Part shown: in pieces, positions 9,844 through 18,016 of the stretch
Layout: each line of letters starts with the position of its first letter
How positions within the stretch are numbered: position 1 is the first letter of the stretch
Assembly (NCBI RefSeq): GCF_017565745.1
Contig: NZ_JAGDYM010000002.1
Coordinates: forward strand, 1 to 64,000
DNA: 64,000 nucleotides
Reading direction: 5' to 3'
Source of the DNA: Leucobacter weissii
GTDB lineage: Bacteria; Actinomycetota; Actinomycetes; Actinomycetales; Microbacteriaceae
Notes under the pieces: generated by a model
The model's database searches: none
Seen by the model: the letters and a program-made list of their open reading frames with translations, nothing else
Told to the model about the DNA's origin: nothing
Program-made: the position numbers and the translations under genes

Positions 9844-10781
9844 CAGCGGGTCCTCCCTGCCGCGCGACGGCCGCCGAGCTGCTCGCCGAGGTAGCCGAAG
9901 GCCGCGACGGTGATCACGATCGCGAGGCCGGCGAAGATGCTCTGCTCCCAGTACCCCTGCTGGAGCGAGGGCTGGCCGTTCGAGACCATCAGCCCCCAGT
10001 CGGGCGTCGGCGGCTGCACGCCGAGTCCCAGGAACGAGAGCGCGGCGAGCTCGATCATCGCGTAGCCGAAGTTGATCGTCATGCCCGTCAGGATCTGGGT
10101 CCGCACGTTCGGCAGGATGTGCCGCACCGTGATCAGGAATCCGGGAATGCCCTGCAGCTGGGCCGAGGCGACGTAGGGCAGGTTGCGCTCGCGCAGCGCG
10201 ACGGAGCGGATCACCCGCGCCGTGTAGGGGGTGTAGCCGATCGCGAGGGCGATGGAGGCGGTCACGATCGACGGCCCGAAGATGGCGACGGCGAGGATGG
10301 CGAGCAGCATGTTCGGGAAGGCGAAGAGGATGTCGAGCACGCGGCCGATGAACGCATCGACCCTGCCGCCGAACCATACCGCGGTGAGGGCCAGCGCCGT
10401 GCCCATGACCGCGGTGCACAGGATGACGATGAGGGGTCCGATGAGACTGGTGCGGGCCCCCCAGATGATGCGCGAGAGGATGTCGCGCCCGGACTGGTCG
10501 GTGCCCATCAGGTGGGCGAGGCTCCAGGCCTCGTGGCGCGCGGTCACGCTTCCCTCGTAGGGGTCGTAGGGCGCGATCCAGGGGGCGAGGAGCGCGGCGA
10601 GCAGCACGACGGCGATGACGACGGCGCTGGCGATGCCGAGCGCGCCGAGCCTGCGACGGAGGCCCGCCCATCCCCCGATCGGCGCGAAGCTCCGGCGGGA
10701 CCGGCGCAGCTGCACGGCCACGGTGTCCTGGGCGGCGGTTCCCTCGGCCGGAAGGCCGCGGTCCGGGGTCTGCTGGGTCAT
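9843..10781 (-). CDS. ABC transporter permease (DppC-like)
   Basis: A 312-aa inner-membrane permease with the N-terminal helix after residue 45 and the BPD_transp_1 core. It includes the typical SLAHLMGTDQSGRDILSRIIWGARTSL segment and the EAA-like loop with ASAQLQGIPGFLITVRHILPNV. It pairs with the DppB-like permease upstream, whose stop it overlaps by 4 nt. Together they form the channel of a peptide/nickel-type importer. Confidence 0.92.
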   Translation of the reverse strand: MTQQTPDRGLPAEGTAAQDTVAVQLRRSRRSFAPIGGWAGLRRRLGALGIASAVVIAVVLLAALLAPWIAPYDPYEGSVTARHEAWSLAHLMGTDQSGRDILSRIIWGARTSLIGPLIVILCTAVMGTALALTAVWFGGRVDAFIGRVLDILFAFPNMLLAILAVAIFGPSIVTASIALAIGYTPYTARVIRSVALRERNLPYVASAQLQGIPGFLITVRHILPNVRTQILTGMTINFGYAMIELAALSFLGLGVQPPTPDWGLMVSNGQPSLQQGYWEQSIFAGLAIVITVAAFGYLGEQLGGRRAAGRTR

Positions 10782-11728
10782 CGGGCCTGCGCTCCCTTGC
10801 TCAGACGGACACGGGGGTCGATCACCGCGTAGAGGAGATCGACGATGAGGTTGATGAGCCCGAAGGCGAGCACCATGATGAGCGCGATCGCCTGCACGAC
10901 CGCGAAGTCCTTGCGCTGCACGGAGCCGACGAGGAGCGAGCCGATGCCGTCGAGGGTGAAGGCGTACTCGATCACGAACGCGGCGGCCAGCAGGCCGGCG
11001 ATGTTGGTGCCCACCGCCGTGGTCACGGGCAGCATCGAGTTGCGGATCGTATGCCGCCAGAGCACCAGCCGGCCGGGCACGCCGCGAGCGGTGGCCATCT
11101 CGACGTGCTCTGAACCCTGCTCCTCGCGTACGGCGGTGCGCGTGATGCGGGCGACGACCGCGATCGCCGGGAAGGAGAGGGCGACCGCGGGGAGGGTGAG
11201 ATGCCAGATCCGGTCGGCGAACCCGTCGCCCGCCCCCGAGACCGGGAACCATCCGAGGCCGGATCCGAAGACCGACATGAGGATCAGGGCGGCGAAGAAG
11301 GAGGGCACCGCGAAGCCGAGGTTCGAGCCCAGCACCACGACCTTCTCGAAGACGCCCGTGCGGGTCGCGGCGAGCACGCCCAGGCCGATCCCGAGGACGA
11401 CGATCAGGATCGCGGAGTAGGCCACGAGCCAGAACGTCGTCGGGATGCGGGATCCGACCAGGGCGGCCACGTCCTGCTGCGTGACGAGGGAGCGCCCGAA
11501 GTCGCCCTGCACGACGCCGACGAGCCAGTTCCAGTAGCGCAGGAGGAAGGGATCGTCCAGACCGTACTGCACGCGGATCGATGCGAGCACCTCGGGGCTG
11601 ACCGTGCGTCCCTGCACCAGGAACTGCTCGGGGCTCCCCGGTGCGAGATACATGCCGGCGAAGACGATGAAGCTCGAGACGAGCAGCACCACGGCAAGCG
11701 CGCCGACCCGTTTCAGTACGTAGGTCAT
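10778..11728 (-). CDS. ABC transporter permease (DppB-like)
   Basis: A 316-aa permease that starts MTYVLKRVGALAVVLLVSSF, the standard N-terminal helix of DppB-type proteins. The periplasmic loop YLAPGSPEQFLV is followed by VSPEVLASIRVQYGLDDP and the EAA loop VEMATARGVPGRLVLWRHTIRNS. It lies 29 nt downstream of the substrate-binding protein gene and overlaps the next permease by 4 nt. Confidence 0.92.
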   Translation of the reverse strand: MTYVLKRVGALAVVLLVSSFIVFAGMYLAPGSPEQFLVQGRTVSPEVLASIRVQYGLDDPFLLRYWNWLVGVVQGDFGRSLVTQQDVAALVGSRIPTTFWLVAYSAILIVVLGIGLGVLAATRTGVFEKVVVLGSNLGFAVPSFFAALILMSVFGSGLGWFPVSGAGDGFADRIWHLTLPAVALSFPAIAVVARITRTAVREEQGSEHVEMATARGVPGRLVLWRHTIRNSMLPVTTAVGTNIAGLLAAAFVIEYAFTLDGIGSLLVGSVQRKDFAVVQAIALIMVLAFGLINLIVDLLYAVIDPRVRLSKGAQAR

Positions 11729-11757
11729 GTGCGATCCCTCCCTCTCTGCGTCAAGCG

Positions 11758-13398
11758 CTACTCCGCGGTGCCGAGATCGGCGGCCCAGGGATAGTAGAGG
11801 TACACGAACGAGGCGGGCGCGCCGGTGATGGAGGCGTCCATGTAGAGACGCACCCAGAGGTCGGTGACCGGCACCCACGGCTGCTGCTCCATGATCAGCG
11901 CCTCGGCCTCGACCGTGAGCTCGGCCCGACGGGTCGGGTCGACCTCGGCCCTGGCCTCGGCCAGCTTCGCATCGATCGCGGGGTCGGAGAACCCGGAGTA
12001 GTTCTGATCGCCGTCCGTCTCGGAGAGGCTGCGCAGGTGCGGCAGCGGCTCGGAGGATCCGAGGTAGTTGGTGGTCACGAAGCCGTCGTAGCCTTCGCGA
12101 GCCGCGGCGTCCGAGAAGAACGCGCCGAACTGGGCGCTGGGCACGCCGACGGGCTCGAGCGTCACCCCGAGCTCCTGCGCTCCGCGGGCCATCTCGTTCA
12201 GGATGTCGGCGTAGAAGCCGCGCTCGCTCGGGTAGGCGATCTTGATCGGCGCCGAGAGGTCGGCCTCGGCCGCGTCCAGCTCGTGCTTCGCGGCCTCGAC
12301 GTCGTAGCCCAGATCGGGCAGCGAGTCGTCGCGCAGCTGGGCGACCTCGGGGTTCTGGCTCCAGGCGGCCTCCGGCACGACGGAGCGCGAGGCGGACGCG
12401 GTGCCCTCGTAGACCGTCTCGGCGATCGCCTCGCGGTCGGTCGCGCGGGTGATGGCCCGGCGCACGGCGGGATCGGCGAAGGCGCCGTTGCCGGTCGGGA
12501 TGATCGCCATGATCTGCAGGCCCTCGCCGTAGTGGAGGGCGCCGCTGTCGCTGCTCGAGAGCTGCCCGAGCGCTGCGAGCGGCACGTCGTAGGAGCCCTG
12601 GATCTCGCCCGTCGAAAGTCCGTTCGAGATCGCCGTCGAGTCGACCACGAAGCCGATCTCGATCTGCGCGGTCTTCGCAGCTCGGTCCTGGTTCCAGTAC
12701 CCGTCGTAGCGGTCGAGCGTGATGGACTGCCCCTGCTTCCAGTCGCCGACCTGGTAGGGGCCGGTGCACATCACGCCGGCGTCCGGGTTGCCGTAGTTCT
12801 CCCCGGCCTCCTCGCGATAGTCCTCCTGCACGACCACGCCCACCATGTTGGAGAGCGAATCGGTGAACACGGCGTCGGGCTCGGCGAGTTCGACGGTGAC
12901 CTCCCAGTCCGCGGTCTGCTCGATCGACTCGATGTTGGCGGTCGTCGCCGAGGCCCAGTAGCTGCCCTCGTCGGGATCCAGGTGACGGTTCAGCGAGAAG
13001 ATCACGTCGTCGACGGTCATCGGGGAGCCGTCCCAGAAGGTGACGTCGTCCCTGATGCCGAGCACCCAGGTCTTGCCGTCGGCGCTCTCCGCGGAGGTGG
13101 CCAGGTGCGGCTGAACCGACAGGTCGGGCTGCACCTGGTAGAGGGTCTCGCAGAGGTTCGCGACGACCTGGTTCTCCGGGTAGTTGAAGGCCTTGATCGG
13201 ATCTAGGCTCGCGAGTTCTCCGTAGGCGGAGTTCCACACGATCTTCCCGGCGTCGCCGACCGCCGGCTCGGTGGTGGTCAGGAGTTCGGTCTCGGCGCCG
13301 CCGCCGTCGGTGTCCCGGCTTCCCGAGGCGCAGCCCGCCAGGGCGAGGCCGCCGACGGCGAGCAGGGCGATCGTCGCTTTCATCTTTGAGGTTCTCAC
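11758..13398 (-). CDS. ABC transporter substrate-binding lipoprotein (SBP_bac_5)
   Basis: A 546-aa peptide/nickel-type solute-binding protein. The GTG start at 13398 has GGAG six bases upstream; the ATG at 13383 has no such site, and the frame upstream lacks a signal peptide. Starting there, the protein has a short charged n-region, a hydrophobic stretch and the lipobox LALAGC, with lipidation at C23. The mature part shows the family pattern TWVLGIRDDVTFWDGSPMTVDDVIFSLNR and, later, FADPAVRRAITRATDREAI. It is the first gene of the operon and is divergent from the LacI gene. Confidence 0.93.
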   Translation of the reverse strand: MRTSKMKATIALLAVGGLALAGCASGSRDTDGGGAETELLTTTEPAVGDAGKIVWNSAYGELASLDPIKAFNYPENQVVANLCETLYQVQPDLSVQPHLATSAESADGKTWVLGIRDDVTFWDGSPMTVDDVIFSLNRHLDPDEGSYWASATTANIESIEQTADWEVTVELAEPDAVFTDSLSNMVGVVVQEDYREEAGENYGNPDAGVMCTGPYQVGDWKQGQSITLDRYDGYWNQDRAAKTAQIEIGFVVDSTAISNGLSTGEIQGSYDVPLAALGQLSSSDSGALHYGEGLQIMAIIPTGNGAFADPAVRRAITRATDREAIAETVYEGTASASRSVVPEAAWSQNPEVAQLRDDSLPDLGYDVEAAKHELDAAEADLSAPIKIAYPSERGFYADILNEMARGAQELGVTLEPVGVPSAQFGAFFSDAAAREGYDGFVTTNYLGSSEPLPHLRSLSETDGDQNYSGFSDPAIDAKLAEARAEVDPTRRAELTVEAEALIMEQQPWVPVTDLWVRLYMDASITGAPASFVYLYYPWAADLGTAE

Positions 13399-13478
13399 GT
13401 TGCACTCCGTTCGAGTTTCGTCGTTGAATCTCTTTCCCCGGGTCGTCCGAAGAGTGGATCCACGCTCGATCGTAGGCA

Positions 13479-13507
13479 TGCAATTCGATTTGCACAATTC
13501 GATTTGC
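13479..13507. promoter_or_regulatory. Candidate LacI-family operator
   Basis: Between the divergent binding-protein and LacI genes lies TGCAATTCGATTTGCA (13479-13494), an inverted repeat with arms TGCAA and TTGCA around 6 nt. The core CAATTCGATTTGC recurs directly at 13495-13507, giving two copies at a 14-bp period. The stretch is AT-rich compared with its surroundings. LacI-family operators are palindromes of this size, so this is a plausible binding site controlling both genes (inference). Confidence 0.55.
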
Positions 13508-13592
13508 TAATTCGTGATCTTCGTCCGGGGAACGAGATCCGGCAGCGGCCAGAATCAGCGGGCGACCCCTCGGGGCCGGTTATGCTGGGCGG

Positions 13593-14672
13593 GTGCTTCC
13601 CAGGAATCGACGGCCGACCATCAAAGATGTGGCCAAGGCCGCAGGGGTCTCCCCGACGACGGTGTCCCAGGCGTTCAACGGCAGGCGCACGGTGAGCAGG
13701 CAGACCCTCGAGCGGGTGCACGACGTCGCGGAGCGGATCGGCTACCGGCCGAACGCGGTCGCCCGAGGGCTGCGGGAGTCGCGCATGAACGTGATCGCCC
13801 TCGTGCTGCGGCCCCTCGACACCCTGGAGAGCTTCCTGCCCGAGGGGGTCGACTTCTTCATGCGCTTCGCCGGCTCGGCCGCGCTCTCCGCGATGGAGCA
13901 CGGCTACAGCCTGATGCTCGTCTCCGATCCGACGAAGCCCGGTGCGCCGGTGAGCTCGCTCGCGGCCGACGTCTGCATCGTGACGGATCCGTTCGAGAAC
14001 GACCCCGTCCTCACCCTCCTCAAGAACCAGCACATCCCGGCCCTCACGGTCGGAGTGGACCCGGCCCGGCCCGGGGTGGTGCCCTCGATCGACTCGAACA
14101 CCCGCGCGGAGACCTTCGAGGTGCTCGACCACCTCGAGAGCGCGGGAGGGACGACGGTCGGCCTCGCGCTGGGAACCGACCGCAACGCTTGGAATCTCAC
14201 GGCGAAGCGGGCCTATGTCGAGTGGTGCGGCGCTCGCGGCCGTGAGCCGATCATCTACGAGAACCCCGAGACGAGAGGCGAGGCCGCCGGCGAGCGGATA
14301 GCGGCGGAGGCCTTCGATCGCGTCGACCGGGTCGAGCGGCGCCCGGACGCCATCTACTGCCTGACCGGGCGGCACGCCTCCGGCCTGGTCGCCGCCGCCC
14401 GCTCACGGGGAATCCGGGTGCCCGAGGATCTGCTGGTGGCGGCGGGTTCCGACGCGCTGCAGAACCGCACCGGCAGACCCACCGTCACCGCGATGGATCT
14501 GCGCCCGGAGGAGACGGCCAGGCGCGCGGTCGAACTCGCCGTGCAACTGTTCGAGGGCAGCGATGCCGAGCTGCCGACCTCGGCGCCGGGCGGGATCCTT
14601 CGCGTACGCGAATCGACGTCGCGCGATCCCGTGCGGAGCGCGAGTCGGCGAAGAGGCCCCAGCTCGGACTAG
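13593..14672 (+). CDS. LacI-family transcriptional regulator
   Basis: A 359-aa repressor. The N-terminal helix-turn-helix (about 8-55) reads TIKDVAKAAGVSPTTVSQAF, followed by the hinge helix RIGYRPNAVARGLRESR. A periplasmic-binding-protein-like sensor domain covers about 60-340. The GTG start is fixed by a TATGCT -10 hexamer exactly 6 nt upstream (leaderless). It is divergent from the peptide-type ABC operon with a palindrome in between, so it most likely regulates that operon and itself. LacI control of a peptide-type importer is less usual than of sugar importers. Confidence 0.9.
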   Translation: MLPRNRRPTIKDVAKAAGVSPTTVSQAFNGRRTVSRQTLERVHDVAERIGYRPNAVARGLRESRMNVIALVLRPLDTLESFLPEGVDFFMRFAGSAALSAMEHGYSLMLVSDPTKPGAPVSSLAADVCIVTDPFENDPVLTLLKNQHIPALTVGVDPARPGVVPSIDSNTRAETFEVLDHLESAGGTTVGLALGTDRNAWNLTAKRAYVEWCGARGREPIIYENPETRGEAAGERIAAEAFDRVDRVERRPDAIYCLTGRHASGLVAAARSRGIRVPEDLLVAAGSDALQNRTGRPTVTAMDLRPEETARRAVELAVQLFEGSDAELPTSAPGGILRVRESTSRDPVRSASRRRGPSSD

Positions 14673-14727
14673 CGCCCGAAGGCGCTTCGCCCTCGGTCGA
14701 GCGTAGATCCCCAGCCCGAACCGCGAC

Positions 14728-14853
14728 CCCCTGAGCGAGTTCGCGCGGTGGCGCGATCAGCGACTCGCGGCGAAAGCCGTGCTTTCGCCCCTGAGCGAGT
14801 TCGCGCGGTGGCGCGACCAGCGACTCGCGGCGAAAGCCGTGCTTTCACCCCTA
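14728..14853. repeat. 60-bp tandem repeat reaching into the icd 3' end
   Basis: Two near-identical 60-bp units (14728-14787 and 14788-14847) are followed by a third, partial copy from 14848 that contains the last codons and stop of icd. Each unit carries a hairpin; in the first it is GGCGAAAGC-CGT-GCTTTCGCC (14769-14789), a perfect 9-bp stem with a 3-nt loop. In the second unit one arm has a single mismatch. It lies between the convergent LacI and icd genes and could serve as a double transcription terminator. Confidence 0.85.
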
Positions 14854-16065
14854 AGCGAGTCGCTGCCCCAGATTCTCGTCGATGGCCGCCAGGAACTCCT
14901 CGGTCGTGAGGAACGCCTGATCGGGGCCCACGAGCAGGGCGAGATCCTTCGTCATCTTGCCCGACTCGACGGTCTTCACGACGACGTCCTCGAGGGTCAG
15001 CGCGAACTCGATCAGCGCGTCGTTGCCGTCGAGCTTGCCGCGGTGCTGCAGGCCGCGGGTCCAGGCGAAGATCGACGCGATCGGGTTGGTCGAGGTGGGC
15101 TTGCCCTGCTGATGCTGGCGGTAGTGGCGGGTGACCGTCCCGTGCGCGGCCTCGGCCTCGACGATCCTGCCGTCCGGCGTCGACAGCACCGAGGTCATCA
15201 GCCCGAGCGACCCGAAGCCCTGCGCCACGGTATCGCTCTGCACGTCGCCGTCGTAGTTCTTGCAGGCCCAGACGTAGCCGCCCTCCCACTTCATCGCGGA
15301 GGCGACCATGTCGTCGATCAGTCGGTGCTCGTAGCTGAGCCCGGCGGCCTCGAAGCGCTCCTTGAACTCGGCGTCGTACACCTCCTGGAAGAGATCCTTG
15401 AACCGGCCGTCGTAGGCCTTGAGGATCGTGTTCTTCGTCGAGAGGTACACCGGGTAGTTGCGGGAGAGGCCGTAGTTCAGGGAGGCGCGGGCGAAATCGC
15501 GGATGGAGGCGTCGAGGTTGTACTGCACCTGCGCCACGCCGTCGCCCGGGGACTGGTACACCTCGAACTTCTGCGGCTCGCCGCCGTCCTTCGGGGCGAA
15601 CTCCACGGTGAGCGTGCCCTCGCCCTGGAAGCGGAAGTCGGTGGCGCGGTACTGGTCGCCGAAGGCGTGGCGTCCGATGATGATCGGCTTGTTCCAGCCC
15701 GGGACGAGGCGCGGGATGTTCGAGATGATGATGGGCTCGCGGAAGATCACGCCGCCGAGGATGTTGCGGATCGTGCCGTTCGGGCTGCGCCACATCTGCT
15801 TGAGGCCGAACTCCTCGACGCGCGCCTCGTCCGGGGTGATGGTCGCGCACTTCACGCCGACGCCGTGCTTCTGGATCGCGTGGGCGGCGTCGACCGTCAC
15901 CTGGTCGTCGGTCTCGTCGCGGTGCTGGATCCCGAGATCGTAGTACTCGAGGGTCAGATCGAGATAGGGGTGGATCAGGCGTTCCTTGATGAACTGCCAG
16001 ATGATCCTGGTCATCTCGTCGCCGTCGAGCTCGACGACCGTACCCTCGACCTTGATTTTCGACAT
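14851..16065 (-). CDS. icd: NADP-dependent isocitrate dehydrogenase, dimeric eukaryote-like type
   Basis: Converts isocitrate to 2-oxoglutarate in the TCA cycle with reduction of NADP+. The 404-aa length and sequence match the homodimeric eukaryote-like class rather than the 740-aa monomeric enzyme of many actinobacteria. Motifs are [13 protein letters not shown] at the N-terminus, the substrate-binding region [60 protein letters not shown], and [30 protein letters not shown] precedes the ATG. The last two codons and the stop are part of a tandem repeat. Confidence 0.97.
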   Translation of the reverse strand: MSKIKVEGTVVELDGDEMTRIIWQFIKERLIHPYLDLTLEYYDLGIQHRDETDDQVTVDAAHAIQKHGVGVKCATITPDEARVEEFGLKQMWRSPNGTIRNILGGVIFREPIIISNIPRLVPGWNKPIIIGRHAFGDQYRATDFRFQGEGTLTVEFAPKDGGEPQKFEVYQSPGDGVAQVQYNLDASIRDFARASLNYGLSRNYPVYLSTKNTILKAYDGRFKDLFQEVYDAEFKERFEAAGLSYEHRLIDDMVASAMKWEGGYVWACKNYDGDVQSDTVAQGFGSLGLMTSVLSTPDGRIVEAEAAHGTVTRHYRQHQQGKPTSTNPIASIFAWTRGLQHRGKLDGNDALIEFALTLEDVVVKTVESGKMTKDLALLVGPDQAFLTTEEFLAAIDENLGQRLA

Positions 16066-16194
16066 GGCTGCTCCGTCTCTGTGTGGGGAGGTCTCTCAGC
16101 GGGCGGCGACGCGGTGCGCGGTGGACTCGGTGCGGGACCGTTCGCCGAAGCCGGGTCTTCGTGAACCCAGAACAGTCTAGCGAACCTTCGGAGA

Positions 16195-16212
16195 TATCTC
16201 GACGTCAAGATA
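16195..16212. promoter_or_regulatory. Palindromic operator candidate between icd and GNAT
   Basis: TATCTCGACGTCAAGATA is an 18-bp palindrome with 8 of 9 base pairs matched, centred on GACGTC. It sits 130 nt upstream of icd and about 50 nt upstream of the GNAT start. The symmetry and size fit a dimeric repressor. I cannot name the factor. Confidence 0.5.
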
Positions 16213-16229
16213 AACGTTTGGTGACTGCA

Positions 16230-16258
16230 TTGCCGAGCACGCGGTCAGCCGCTACCCT
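16230..16258 (+). promoter_or_regulatory. Leaderless sigma-70-type promoter of the GNAT gene
   Basis: TTGCCG (16230-16235) and TACCCT (16253-16258) are separated by 17 bp. The expected start of transcription, about 7 nt after the -10 hexamer, coincides with the A of the ATG at 16265, so the mRNA would be leaderless. Confidence 0.6.
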
Positions 16259-16264
16259 TGGCAC

Positions 16265-16717
16265 ATGAGTGAACTGCGCCTGGAAGAGCTCTCCGCCGCG
16301 ACCATCGTGGCCGTCAACAGCCTCGGCCTCAAGCCCGGGCAGGAGCAGTTCGTCAGCCCGGTCTCCTACTCCGCCGCGGCCGCGGTCGTGCCCGCGAAGA
16401 GCGCGTGGCAGCGCGTCGTCCTCGACGGCGACCGGGTGGTGGGCTTCATCCACGGCAACTTCGATCCGGACGCCGCGCAGGAGGAGTTCCGGGCCGCGCT
16501 CTGGCGCATCAACGTGGACGCCGACGTGCAGGGTCGCGGCGTCGGCACCTTCGCGGTGAACGCCCTGATCGACGAGGCCAGGAGCCGCGGCGTCGACCGG
16601 CTCACCGTGCTGTGGGAGCGGGGCGAGGACGGCCCAGAGGAGTTCTTCCTGCACGTCGGGTTCGAGCCGGTCGGAGAGACGCCCTACGGCGAGGTCATCG
16701 GGGCCATCGAGCTCTGA
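16265..16717 (+). CDS. GNAT N-acetyltransferase, polyamine-acetyltransferase-like
   Basis: A 150-aa GNAT-fold protein. The acetyl-CoA binding motif A is WRINVDADVQGRGVGTFAVNALIDEA, containing Q-x-x-G-x-G, and the C-terminus has FFLHVGFEPVGE. The N-terminal part (PGQEQFVSPVSYSAAAA) resembles spermine/spermidine acetyltransferases of the BltD/PaiA kind, but the substrate is not proven. It has its own leaderless promoter and is divergent from icd. Confidence 0.8.
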   Translation: MSELRLEELSAATIVAVNSLGLKPGQEQFVSPVSYSAAAAVVPAKSAWQRVVLDGDRVVGFIHGNFDPDAAQEEFRAALWRINVDADVQGRGVGTFAVNALIDEARSRGVDRLTVLWERGEDGPEEFFLHVGFEPVGETPYGEVIGAIEL

Positions 16718-16774
16718 TCCCGGCCCGACCCTCCGCGCGGATGCAACCGGGAGCGAGGGGGTAGCATAGCCCGA

Positions 16775-17677
16775 GTGCGTGCGCCTTCCGCCGCCCCCAG
16801 GGGCAGTCTCGTTTCGGTCGCGTCCTCGGTGGGGTTCGCCGCCGTCTACCTCGTCACTCCCGTGCTCGCGCCGCTCCCGGCGGAGTCCATCTGGGCCGTC
16901 CGGTGGCTGCTCACGCTTCCGGTCGTCACCGTCGCCCTGTGCCTGATGCGCGACTGGCGGTCCGTCTCGGGGATCTGGGAGCGGGTCAGGCGCCGCCCGG
17001 TGATCCTGCTCGGTATCCTGCTGGCTGCTGCGCTGCTCTCCGCCCAGCTGTGGCTCTTCGGCTGGGCCCCGCTGAACGGCCGGGCGCTGCAGGTCGCCCT
17101 GGGCTACTTCCTGATGCCGCTGGTCCTGGTGTTCGTCGGTCGCGTGCTGTACGGCGATCGGATGAACTGGTGGCAGTGGCTCGCCGTCTCCTGTGCCGGC
17201 CTCGGAGTGATCTACGAGGTGCTGCGCGTCGGATCCATCTCGTGGGAGACGCTGCTGGTGGCGCTCGGATACCCGGCCTACTTCGTGCTGCGCCGCCGTC
17301 TCGGGATCGGGCACTTGGGCGGCATGTGGTGGGAGCTGATCGCTATGGTGCCCGTCGCCGTGCTGCTGCTCGGCGTCGAGGTCGGCGACGGTACGGCATT
17401 CGCCGAGAACCCCTCGCTGCGCTGGCTGGCGCCCGCTTTCGCCGTCCTCGCCGGTGTCGCCCTGCTCCTCTACGTCTGGGCTTCTCGACTGCTCTCGATG
17501 AGTGTGTTCGGCCTGCTCAGCTATGTGGAGCCGGCGCTGCTGGTGGTGGTCTCGCTGGCGATCGGCGAGCGCATCTCGGGTGAGGAGTGGGTCATCTACG
17601 GCGCCATCTGGTCGGCGGTGCTGGTGCTGGTGGTCGGCGGTGCCGTCTCTCTGCGTCGGCCGGGCGAGGCGGGCTGA
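16775..17677 (+). CDS. EamA family transporter (RarD-like)
   Basis: A 300-aa integral membrane protein with about ten hydrophobic segments arranged as two EamA repeats. The second includes VFGLLSYVEPALLVVVSLAIGERISGEEWVIYG, a typical EamA C-terminal helix region. RarD-like proteins export metabolites or drugs; the substrate here is unknown. The GTG start lies 7 nt after a TAGCAT -10 hexamer (leaderless). Confidence 0.85.
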   Translation: MRAPSAAPRGSLVSVASSVGFAAVYLVTPVLAPLPAESIWAVRWLLTLPVVTVALCLMRDWRSVSGIWERVRRRPVILLGILLAAALLSAQLWLFGWAPLNGRALQVALGYFLMPLVLVFVGRVLYGDRMNWWQWLAVSCAGLGVIYEVLRVGSISWETLLVALGYPAYFVLRRRLGIGHLGGMWWELIAMVPVAVLLLGVEVGDGTAFAENPSLRWLAPAFAVLAGVALLLYVWASRLLSMSVFGLLSYVEPALLVVVSLAIGERISGEEWVIYGAIWSAVLVLVVGGAVSLRRPGEAG

Positions 17678-17691
17678 GCGACGCTGCGCGG

Positions 17692-17713
17692 ATACCTCGG
17701 CAGGGTATATCAT
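17692..17713 (+). promoter_or_regulatory. CsoR-type operator over the promoter
   Basis: ATACCTCGGCAGGGTAT (17692-17708) is an inverted repeat with arms ATACC and GGTAT, matching the general TACC...GGTA form of CsoR operators. It overlaps a TATCAT -10 hexamer (17708-17713) that lies 6 nt before the ATG. Binding of the apo-protein would block its own transcription (inference). Confidence 0.6.
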
Positions 17714-17719
17714 TGCGCC

Positions 17720-18016
17720 ATGCGAGAGGATCAGCACTCCCCGGGTTACGTTGACGACAAGGAGCGCCTGCTCACGCGTCTCCGTCGCGCGGAGGGGCAG
17801 GTGCGCGGCCTGCACCGCATGATCGAGGACGATGAGTACTGCATCGACGTGATCACGCAGGTCTCCGCGGTGACGAAGGCGCTCGAGCGGGTCGCGCTCG
17901 CGCTGCTCGACGACCACCTGCGGCACTGCGTCGCGCAGGCCGCCGCCGAGGGCGGCCAGGTGTCGGCCGAGAAGCTGAAGGAGGCGAGCGACGCCGTCGC
18001 GCGCCTCGTGCGCTAG
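17720..18016 (+). CDS. csoR: Copper-sensing repressor of the CsoR/RcnR family
   Basis: A 98-aa all-helical metal-sensing repressor (DUF156). It opens with the family signature KERLLTRLRRAEGQVRGLHRMIEDDEYC. The metal ligands are C41, H66 and C70, with the same 25 and 4 residue spacing as in characterised CsoR copper sensors. That spacing favours Cu(I) over nickel or formaldehyde sensing. No copper ATPase or chaperone is adjacent, so it is isolated from its likely targets. The stop overlaps the convergent EEP gene by 4 nt. Confidence 0.88.
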   Translation: MREDQHSPGYVDDKERLLTRLRRAEGQVRGLHRMIEDDEYCIDVITQVSAVTKALERVALALLDDHLRHCVAQAAAEGGQVSAEKLKEASDAVARLVR

